DNA from: Baffinella frigidus | Taxonomy: Eukaryota > Cryptophyceae > Cryptomonadales > Baffinellaceae | Assembly: GCA_026770585.1 (NCBI GenBank) | Contig: MU646534.1 | Span: 25,306 to 45,764, forward strand | DNA length: 20,459 bases | Direction of reading: 5' to 3' | Part shown: positions 7,346-13,787 of the stretch, one piece after another | Numbering within the stretch: position 1 is the stretch's first letter | Layout of the letters: each line of letters begins with the position of its first letter | Position numbers and translations under genes: made by a program | The notes under the pieces: model-generated | The model's input: only the letters and a program-made list of their open reading frames with translations | What the model was told of the DNA's origin: nothing | Database searches by the model: none

Positions 7346-7660
7346 GTGGACGGGCACGGGGCACAGACCTGGGTGACGCTGGCGCTGCAGCAGCAGATGC
7401 ATGGAAGCAGCACTGGCGGGGCCTGCCAGACACCGAGCAGGGATCAGACGCCGCTGTTGCAGGTCCCCAAAGGACGTGCAGGTCTGCCGGCGCGTGCTCG
7501 AGCGTGTTTCTGCGCGCTGGCTGGCGAGGGCGCAGCCTGCACGATTACAGCCACGATTTTATTTTATAACTGTGCATGATCGGGGGATCGAGCCTCCCAG
7601 AGATGTACCTTTTCTTACCGGGTTGGGACGACTGTGTTGAGAGGTGTGGGAGGTCGGGGT
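7346..7660. other. No gene supported
   Basis: A minus-strand segment CTGCTGCTGCAGCGCCAGCG...CAGGTCTGT at 7370-7405 resembles the 3' edge of exon I1 (CTGCTGCTGCTGCC...CAGGTCTGT). This could be chance, as both are CTG-rich. Confidence 0.3.
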
Positions 7661-7666
7661 CTGTAC

Positions 7667-7765
7667 CTCCTCGGGAGTAGCGAACCAGATCGAAAGAAGG
7701 CTGTGGTTTTTGAGGATGAACTCAGGCAGCCCGACAACATCCCCCTTCGGCGGCGCTCCGGATTC
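7667..7765 (-). CDS. Exon M of the second minus-strand gene
   Basis: The acceptor is CCCGTGCAG (7774-7766 region) and the donor GAG/GTACAG (7667/7666). There are 33 codons in phase 0 at both ends: ESGAPPKGDVVGLPEFILK, then NHSLLSIWFATPEE. The N-terminal side is a polar linker. The H-SLLS-WF-TP pattern just before the helix of exon T2 recalls the segment preceding a membrane helix in polycystin/REJ-like proteins, but this is a weak impression from memory, not an identification. It joins in frame to exon Q1 upstream (QQDE/ESGA) and T2 downstream. No second copy was seen. Confidence 0.6.
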
Positions 7766-8002
7766 CTGCACGGGACTTGGCATGGGTGGTCTGTTTTCGT
7801 TCGGGTAGCAACCTGGCACTCCTAGCATGGAGGGCCACGCCCGTTTGAAATGCAGGGAGAGCTCATACGGGCACGGGCAGCAGGCTGCACAGCTGCTACA
7901 ACCGTAGCTGTATTATGTCGCGCAACTGCACCCACGAGAGGAGCACGCGCAAGTGCAAACATGTGTCTATTGGGGTGGCAAGAAAGTGATCAGCCGTCGC
8001 AC

Positions 8003-8046
8003 CTCATCTTGCTGCCCCGCTGTTTCCGACTGAGAGTTGACGACGC
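8003..8046 (-). CDS. Exon Q1 of the second minus-strand gene
   Basis: The acceptor CTCTGGCAG ends at 8047. The exon gives two nucleotides plus VVNSQSETAGQQDE, and the donor is GAG/GTGCGA at 8003/8002. Its first two nucleotides complete the glycine codon started in exon P1 (phase 1 to phase 1), and its end is phase 0, as exon M needs. The duplicate Q2 (10157-10200) differs by V/I and D/N in this stretch. The peptide is a polar, acidic linker, probably cytosolic. Confidence 0.6.
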
Positions 8047-8225
8047 CTGCCAGAGCAGCAGCCACCGTCCCAAATCAGTGTGGTCGCCACGCCCGACACA
8101 CCCCGCGCGCAGTGCCCTCGGCTGCTGCAAGGCTCTTCGGAAATAAAACCCAAACCAGACTGAACCTAGGCGCATCCAACCGGATACACGCACGCAGCGG
8201 GAGCAGCGGCGCTGGGCGGGAGGAC

Positions 8226-8308
8226 CTGGCGCCCCCGCACTTCGCAGCAGCGCTTCGTTGTTGTCCTCGGACATACCGCCAAGGTCGTGGGCAAGGAGAA
8301 CGGACTTT
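8226..8308 (-). CDS. Exon P1 of the second minus-strand gene
   Basis: The acceptor CCCCCAG ends at 8309 and the donor is GCGCCAG/GTCCTC. After one nucleotide the frame gives 27 codons: KSVLLAHDLGGMSEDNNE, then ALLRSAGAP, and one G. The copy P2 (10521-10603) differs by D/E, L/I and S/C plus several silent changes. This pattern of mostly silent or conservative change supports real coding history. The exon precedes Q1 through an intron of about 180 nt. Upstream exons must lie beyond 8308, but that space holds an opposite-strand gene and then a second P/Q pair. Confidence 0.6.
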
Positions 8309-8343
8309 CTGGGGGACACCCTCTGCGGTCAAATTCGGAGGAG

Positions 8344-8410
8344 GTACGTGACCAAAGTTGACTGAACCGGGGGCATTTGAGCCATTGGAGCTGCCCCTTC
8401 GCTGGCACAG
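8344..8410 (+). other. Possible 5'-UTR intron of the 8419 gene
   Basis: GAG/GTACGTG at 8341-8350 is a strong donor, TTGACTGA (8358-8365) a plausible branch site, and CCCCTTCGCTGGCACAG (8394-8410) a good acceptor eight bases before the ATG. Splicing would give a 67-nt intron and place the exon junction just upstream of the start codon. This is inference only. Confidence 0.45.
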
Positions 8411-8418
8411 AAAATCTC

Positions 8419-9039
8419 ATGGTCGCGGTGTACAACACCTTCGGCGATGCCGAGGCTGCCGTCGCGCCTAAGGGCAGCACGAAGAAGTACGTGGCTGCCG
8501 TCGCCGCCACCTGGGCCGTGCTCCTCGTGGCCGCCGTGCTGATCGTGGGGTCGGAGAACCAGGCGCCCGCGCGCTCGGTCCTTGCGCAGCGCACCCAGAA
8601 GCTCGCGTTCAAGCCGTTCGTGCCCGATGAGAACGTCTTCGAGAACTTCGATGACGGCTATGATGACTCTATGAAGTACACCTACGACCTGGCCGAGGAG
8701 GCTGACTACAACCAGATCAACATCAACTCCGGTGTCGAGGGCGGCACGGTCGAGGAGGGTATCGCTGACCCCTACGCCGATCAGTCCGCGCGCACCGAGG
8801 TCCCGGCCGCCGTGTACACCCAAGACGCGCCCTACGACCAGTCCGTTGTCGGCCTTGGCGAGAAGGTGTTCGGCGTGCCTTTCCACGAGTACACCCACGC
8901 CGAGGAGGGCGAGGCTGTCATGGGCGAGGAGTACGTCGACACCCCCTTCGACACCACCATCAACTCCGTCCCGGAGCCCAACCCCTCCCGCGAGTGGACC
9001 TCCCTCGACGTGGCGGCCACCGAGAACCCCAACTACTAA
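8419..9039 (+). CDS. Single-pass membrane protein, acidic outer domain, unknown family
   Basis: An uninterrupted 206-residue frame opens with ATG in a CTCATGG context and ends TAA. An upstream in-frame TTG at 8377 is less likely and would lie in a probable 5'-UTR intron. Residues 1-23 are short and basic near the end (KGSTKKY), 24-44 form one hydrophobic helix (VAAVAATWAVLLVAAVLIVG), and 45-206 are acidic and rich in Asp, Glu, Tyr and Asn. By the positive-inside rule the N-terminus is cytosolic and the bulk outside or in a lumen. Almost every codon ends in C or G, unlike the surroundings, which suggests strong selection and perhaps high expression. It has no coding introns, in contrast to its neighbours. 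No family was recognised. Antisense frames across it are shadows. Confidence 0.85.
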   Translation: MVAVYNTFGDAEAAVAPKGSTKKYVAAVAATWAVLLVAAVLIVGSENQAPARSVLAQRTQKLAFKPFVPDENVFENFDDGYDDSMKYTYDLAEEADYNQININSGVEGGTVEEGIADPYADQSARTEVPAAVYTQDAPYDQSVVGLGEKVFGVPFHEYTHAEEGEAVMGEEYVDTPFDTTINSVPEPNPSREWTSLDVAATENPNY

Positions 9040-10138
9040 ATTTTCGGCGAACCGGCCGGGCGTGGGGCGGTCGTGCCCGTGGCATCGATCGTGATCGTGC
9101 CAACAGGTGCGCAGGGTTGCGGCGGTGGGGGGGAGGAAGCGGAGGGGAGGCGAGCGCAGGAGCGCTGCCCTGTTTCTCCTGCTCTTCAGTACCGACTGTC
9201 GAAACGCCCGGCAGACTTGTCAAGTAGAACCCGGTACGTCCGTAGGTGGCTTGCTGCAGGCCTGGGAGCCCGTGGGCTCCGGACCAGCTATTCACGTTCG
9301 GATTAAACTTCATCCTGGGGGAGACCCTTCTCGCTCGGGGCGTTGGCCTTGTTGTCTCTCGTCCCTCGGTTTCTCGATTCGTGCTTGAGGGGGGGCTGCG
9401 TGTGCCGGTGGAAATGCTCGGTGTCTCCCTCATAGTCTTGCCACCCCACACAGCCTCCCCTCCCCACACAGCCTCACCACACAGCTCAACAACAGCGCTG
9501 AGCAGCGTACAGGGTGCGCAGGGCATCATTGCAACCCCCGTGTCATCCATCGTGCGTGCCCTGTGGAGAGAGCAGAGCGAGGTGGCAGCAAGGATGCGGG
9601 GAGGGGACGGATGAGGGGAATCGGTGAGGGTGGAACGCACGGTGGTGCATGCCACCATCGACCCACGGGCCCCTCTGTGACTGCAGCTGGGGCATCTTGC
9701 ATGCAAGATGATCCCGCACCTTGCGAAGTGTACATGTAGGTCCCTACAGGGCGTCAGGTTCGTGTACATGCTTTCGAGACATCTGTGTGTTGATTTTGGC
9801 AAGGAGCAAGCTCTCGTGAAATCGCTGAGCAGCTTGGCCCCGGACCCCCCGCACTCACGGTCGGGTTCAACAGTGCACACCCAGCACTCCCCGGGTGACT
9901 TTCTTGGCACGTCTGGCCGGCATACATGAACGGGTCAGCCACCAGAGGCGATGTTGACATGGCTGTAGTCAGCCTCGTTACATGTACAGGGATATCTGGG
10001 TTTCAAGAACTGTGAGGACCCTCTCGGGACGGGCCCGCCTCGGGCGATAAAAAAATTCACCCGGAACTGAAGAACCCACACCGGATTTGAAGATTCACTT
10101 AAATGAGCAAGAGTTGACTGCAGAGCCTAGAAATATAA
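9040..10138. other. 3' flank and spacer, no second gene supported
   Basis: Includes a G-run (9126-9133) and imperfect palindromes at 9699-9711 (TCTTGCATGCAAGA) and near ACATGTAC. A long minus-strand frame (8960-9910, 316 codons) overlaps the end of the 8419 gene and lacks biased codons or recognisable motifs, so it is not called. CCACACAGCCTC is repeated at 9455-9483. Confidence 0.5.
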
Positions 10139-10156
10139 AGGGATCAACCGTCGCAC

Positions 10157-10200
10157 CTCATTTTGCTGCCCCGCTGTTTCCGACTGAGAGTTGATGACGC
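10157..10200 (-). CDS. Exon copy Q2
   Basis: Same boundaries as Q1: acceptor TGGCAG next to 10200 and donor GAG/GTGCGA at 10157/10156. It reads two nucleotides plus VINSQSETAGQQNE. It is intact and in the same phase as Q1, so it could still be used, as an alternative exon or in a second gene copy. No M-like exon is visible between here and 8419. Confidence 0.5.
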
Positions 10201-10245
10201 CTGCCAGAGCAGCAACCACCGTCCCAATTCAGTGTGGTCGCCACG

Positions 10246-10394
10246 AGAAAAGGGTAGGATGTGGAGTTAGAATCCATCCAGAAATTGCTCGTGTGAGCAG
10301 CCGACACGGGGTACAGTAGTGGCACAATGCGTCGCATGTGCGGCGCTGACGCTGGTTGTTCGGCAATAAATTGTCAATCTCTGCGGCCGCCACG
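10246..10394. mobile_element. 149-bp insertion with 7-10-bp direct repeats in the P2-Q2 intron
   Basis: Relative to the P1-Q1 intron, copy 2 has an extra block starting after GGTCGCCACG (10236-10245) and ending with GGCCGCCACG (10385-10394). The direct repeat (9 of 10 match; CGCCACG perfect) looks like a target-site duplication. The block has no open frame and no clear GT..AG ends, so it is not an obvious introner. Confidence 0.6.
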
Positions 10395-10520
10395 CCCGGC
10401 GCCCAGTGCGCTTGGCTGCTGCAAGGAACCTCGGAAAGAAAACACAAACCCGACAGAACCTAGGGAGTATCTAACCGGATACACGCACGCGGCAGGAGCA
10501 GCGGGGCTGGGCGGGCGGAC

Positions 10521-10603
10521 CTGGCGCCCCTGCGCTTCGCAGCAGCGCTTCGTTGTTGTCCTCGGACATACCGCCAATCTCGTGGGCAAGGAGAACGCAC
10601 TTT
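10521..10603 (-). CDS. Exon copy P2
   Basis: Same acceptor (CCCCCAG), length (83 nt), phase and donor (CAG/GTCCGC) as P1. It reads KCVLLAHEIGGMSEDNNE, then ALLRSAGAP. Compared with P1 the changes are S/C, D/E, L/I and several third-base differences. The whole block 10139-10611 duplicates 7986-8319. Which copy is used, or whether both are, cannot be told from sequence. Confidence 0.5.
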
Positions 10604-10616
10604 CTGGGGGACAGGG

Positions 10617-10697
10617 GAATAAGAAACCAGAACTTAAGAACAATAAGAAACCAGAACTTAAGAACACAGGGATAAGAAACCAGAACTTAAGAACACA
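10617..10697 (+). repeat. Tandem AATAAGAAACCAGAACTTAAG repeat, three units
   Basis: Three near-identical units of about 25-28 bp (ATAAGAAACCAGAACTTAAG + AACA) lie at the edge of the duplicated P/Q block. Confidence 0.85.
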
Positions 10698-10727
10698 GAC
10701 CGGATTCGGGGCCACCGTTTTCTCAAC

Positions 10728-10780
10728 TTAGGACCAGAGGGTTGACTAAATCTTGCGTTTAGTCAACCCTCTGGTACTAA
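10728..10780. repeat. Long snap-back hairpin
   Basis: The arms 10733-10750 and 10758-10775 are perfect 18-bp complements around a 7-nt loop (TCTTGCG). One mismatch further out, the stem continues to TTAG/CTAA. There is no T-run typical of a terminator. It resembles a foldback scar or cruciform. Confidence 0.85.
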
Positions 10781-11310
10781 TTTAAGAAAACAGACACCGA
10801 CCGATGTCGGAGCACCCGTGTTCTTGTAGCCCAGATAGCCCTGTATGAGCGAGATACCCCCGTACAGCCGGAGGAGAGCAAGAGTGTGGAGGAGCATTCG
10901 AAGGAGGCGACACACCACCATGACTCGCACTCTTTTACATGCCCCATCTGGGGTATCTGTACTGCTCCAGCCCGTCTCGCCTGAACTAGACCTACCTTCT
11001 TGAGACGAACCCGCCTCGGTACAGGGGTACCCCGCGCATAAGAAACCGCCACCCCCCTACGATCACCACATGGCCCTAGGCATAGACCTACTGTACATGT
11101 AGGATCCTGGGGGGATGATGTTTCTTATGAGCGAGGTACCCCTGTACGCTTTGCGTGGAAGGTCGTGCTCTGAAGAGGCGTGATGACCGGGTCTAGGACG
11201 AGCCCGCCTCGGGCCATTAGATCGACTGTATTCGGGGTATCGTGGAAAATCCCCATCTTCCCCCCACGTGCGTGCTCGCGATGGCCTTCTGGGGATACTT
11301 CCCCGTGTAG
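10781..11310. repeat. Spacer with inverted copies of a GTTTCTTATG-GCG-GGTACCCCTGTAC motif
   Basis: The motif occurs on the plus strand at 11121-11150, inverted at 11021-11050, and partially at 10845-10873. Next to each lies a CCCGCCTCGG-type box (11010-11020, 11199-11215; also 10028-10042). No exon was supported on either strand. Confidence 0.55.
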
Positions 11311-11375
11311 GATGACCAGAGTGACTTTACACAGTCACGACCACTCTGGTCCTGTGTAAAGTCACTCTGGTCATC
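11311..11375. repeat. Perfect 24-bp foldback
   Basis: The arms 11311-11334 (GATGACCAGAGTGACTTTAC...) and 11352-11375 are perfect inverted repeats around a 17-nt loop. The loop itself contains the smaller palindrome GACC...GGTC. Confidence 0.9.
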
Positions 11376-11750
11376 CAGTCGAGGCTGCCCTCACCGCGTG
11401 AGTGCGGTCGATGGCTCTCCCAGCTGGTCATTCGACTCATTCGACGGATATCCGGTGGAAGCGCGCGCGAAGATTGTGGAAAGATGCCTGCCATTCGCAT
11501 GCGCCCGTCACTGACTGGGTCTAGCTTGACAGGGAATCAGTGGGTCGAGCTTGACAGGGAGTCAGCGGGGAGAAGCAAGGCACAGAACACGGTCCACGAG
11601 AATATGGCTGAAACTGAAGCTATTCCGGCAGTTGTCGGTTTGCCGATTTTCCGACTTGGGATGTTTCGTTGTCCACCACAACACTGGAACTGGTGCAGTT
11701 ACTGAAAAAATCAGACCTTTACAACCTCTTTAACTCGCAAAGTTGGCAAT
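11376..11750. other. Intergenic spacer, no gene supported
   Basis: A GGGTC(T/G)AGCTTGACAGGGA(A/G)TCAG direct repeat is present at 11517-11562. This interval separates the presumed 3' end of the helicase gene from the start side of the second minus-strand gene. Confidence 0.4.
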
Positions 11751-11753
11751 TTT

Positions 11754-11792
11754 TCAAGTCGGAAGCGGCCAGGACCTACCGGGATAGCTCTG
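11754..11792 (-). CDS. Possible terminal exon of the DDX1-like gene
   Basis: Acceptor TTTTCACATACAG ends at 11793. The frame gives QSYPGRSWPLPT and a TGA, in phase 0 with exon H1. It would supply a short C-terminus of about the length that follows the matching Ala-Gln in animal DDX1. Sequence similarity is negligible, so this rests on position, phase and acceptor only. Confidence 0.25.
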   Translation of the reverse strand, partial: QSYPGRSWPLPT

Positions 11793-11833
11793 CTGTATGT
11801 GAAAACGGTCATCAAGTCGGGAACCCTCAGGAC

Positions 11834-11869
11834 CTGCGCAGACGTCTCGATCGCAGCAAGGCGCGGGAC
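11834..11869 (-). pseudogene. DDX1: Partial exon copy H3
   Basis: Retains only the 3' edge of exon H ([10 protein letters not shown]) with its donor CAG/GTCCTG. Upstream it joins the dispersed repeat 11870-12012. Confidence 0.65.
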
Positions 11870-12012
11870 AACCACTTAGCAGGCGACGAGTTCCTTTTCG
11901 CCCGTATTTCCAGGCAAAAATCCGTTGAAATCCAGTGCAATGGATACGATTCTGGTACAAATCGTTGAGATAGACTGTATCCGTGAAGCCCCCGGTGGCT
12001 GCTAAGTGGCGG
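11870..12012 (+). repeat. Dispersed repeat, copy 2 (with 531-700)
   Basis: Matches 531-700 in order and orientation (see that entry). It lies in the intron between exon copies H2 and H3. Confidence 0.75.
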
Positions 12013-12108
12013 GCGCAGCGGTCGATTTCGACCGGAATAGCTCCAAAGCCCGCCCGAAACCCAAAACGCCAAATCCCAGATTTGGTTCACTTCTGAGGGC
12101 TATGGGAC

Positions 12109-12195
12109 CTGCGCAGACGTCTCGATCGCTGCGAGGCGTTGGACGACCGGGCGCAGGGCATCCACGTGCTCTCCCGTCACCAGGGGAGCCCCCTG
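12109..12195 (-). pseudogene. DDX1: Exon copy H2, nearly complete
   Basis: Reads [18 protein letters not shown], then [11 protein letters not shown], in frame, with donor CAG/GTCCCA. It lacks the first two codons (EQ) and has Pro for Ser compared with H1. ACACAG at its start could serve as an acceptor, giving an in-frame alternative exon, so it may not be dead. Confidence 0.65.
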
Positions 12196-12331
12196 TGTCT
12201 AACACCCACCAGCGTGTGTCTAACACTCCCCAGGGTGTGTCTAACACTCCCCATGGTGTGTCTAACACTCCCCAGGGTGTGTCTAACACTCCCCATGGTG
12301 TGTCTAACACTCGCCGGGATGTGTCGAACAC
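12196..12331. repeat. 21-bp minisatellite derived from the H1 donor region
   Basis: About six units of TGTGTCTAACACTCCCCA(T/G)GG. In minus sense each starts GTGTTAGACAC, close to the H1 donor context GTGTTCGACAC. The same GTGTCTAACAC/GTGTTAGACAC core forms a second array at 18468-18700. Confidence 0.85.
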
Positions 12332-12424
12332 CTGAGCAGACGTCTCGATGGCAGCAAGGCGCTGGACGACCGGGCGTAACGCATCCACGTGCTCCCCCGT
12401 CACCAGCGAGGCGCCCTGCTGCTC
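12332..12424 (-). CDS. DDX1: DDX1 exon H1 (C-terminal tail)
   Basis: Acceptor AACCAG next to 12424, donor CAG/GTGTTC. There are 31 codons, [20 protein letters not shown] then [11 protein letters not shown]. It matches the animal DDX1 tail around GHVDILAPTVQELAALE. It follows three 5'-edge copies (12697-12731, 12590-12618, 12503-12537) and precedes two 3'-edge copies. Confidence 0.75.
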
Positions 12425-13748
12425 CTGGTTGAGAGTTGAGGGTTGAGGGCCTGGTGCAGGATGTACATCGTGAAACCTACGCCTGGACCCTAAACCAAGC
12501 AGCGCTCCCCTGTAGCCAGAGATACCCCCTGCTGCTCCTAGAGTGAGGTTTGAGGGTTGAGGGCCTGGTGCAGGGTGTACACCCTAACCCCCGTCACTAG
12601 TGAGGCACCCTGCGGCTCCTGGCGTAGGGTTGAGGGTTGAGTGCCTGGTGCATGGTGTAAACCCTAAAACCTAGGCGTAAACCCTCAATCAAGCAACGCT
12701 CCCCTGTAACCAGCTAGGCGCTTTGCTGCTCCTGACGTGGGGTTGGGGGTTTAGGGCCTGGTGCAGGGTGTAAATCCTAAAACATAAGCCTAAACGGCCG
12801 CCCTCCATGACCTTTTGCTCGGGCATCGATTGTTTTCTGAACCAGAGGAGAAGGGTGGGGGGGGGGCGGGGAGGAATTGGCAGAAAGGAGGTACCAATAT
12901 GAAATTCCATCGCGCTCGAGCGTTCAATTCTGAAATTCTATTCTGAACCGGAGGAGGCTCGCTCGAGCATTGATTTTATTCTGAACCGGCGGAGGATGGA
13001 GGGGTGGGGGGAGAAAAGAGGTACCTCGCCGAACTTCAAGTTGAGGAGATCTGGTCGGAGGGTGAGGGATGGCGGCATCCGCTCGACTGATTTGCCCAGC
13101 AGCGTCTCTACCTGTTGGAAGAGACGAATTTTGAGAGAGTGAGAGAGCGGCAATCATTTTTCAGACGCAACGATTCTTGAGAGGGTGTGTGTGTGTGGTG
13201 GTGGTGGTGGTGGTGGGGGGAGATGGAGAAGAGACACAGAAGAGAGAGGGAGAGAGAGGGAGAGGGAGAGAGAGAGAGCAAACGAGAGAGAAAGAGAGAG
13301 AGAGAGAGAGCGAGAGAGAGACCTTGATTGATACCAACATGGCCATCGACTAGAATGTCAAGGAAATCGGGCCTGAACATCGAAACTTGTTCAAATGCAG
13401 ACGTCTATGAATCTCACTGCCGCACTCGACGTGCGTGACATCGGCAGAAGAATGGACACGTTAGCATTCGCAGTGTAAACTCTGGCTTCGTGAGGACGCA
13501 TTCACAGGCAGATCGGGGGGCAACACTGGGGTGAGTTGGAAGAGGCAATCAGAGCCCTACACCATAAACCCATGAACCCTCACGCCACGAAAGCAAAGGC
13601 TGACACACGAAGATAAGGTGCTCGAAGCTCTACGGCTTCGAACCTGAACCTTAAACTCTAACCCCTGACCCCTCAACGCTCAACGCTCACCGTTCAACGC
13701 TCAACGCTCAACGCTCAACGCTCAACCCCGAACCCTGAACCCTGAACC

Positions 13749-13787
<39 letters not shown>

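Noticed and set aside
8329-8898. Minus-strand 189-codon frame antisense to the 8419 gene
   Set aside because: A shadow of a gene with C/G-ending codons; its Val/Leu/Gly/Arg composition is what the reverse of such codons yields.
8960-9910. Minus-strand frame of 316 codons, the longest in the window
   Set aside because: Overlaps the end of the well-supported plus-strand gene, has no recognisable domains or codon bias, and is low-complexity in parts (repeated GEAVWGG). GC-rich DNA leaves such frames open by chance.
10728-11375. Rho-independent terminators
   Set aside because: No T-runs follow the stems and the context is eukaryotic.
13108-13380. Minus-strand frames rich in Ser/Leu/His
   Set aside because: Products of the GT/GGT/GA microsatellite. 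Only the splice-bounded exon G1 at 13025-13111 nearby is kept.
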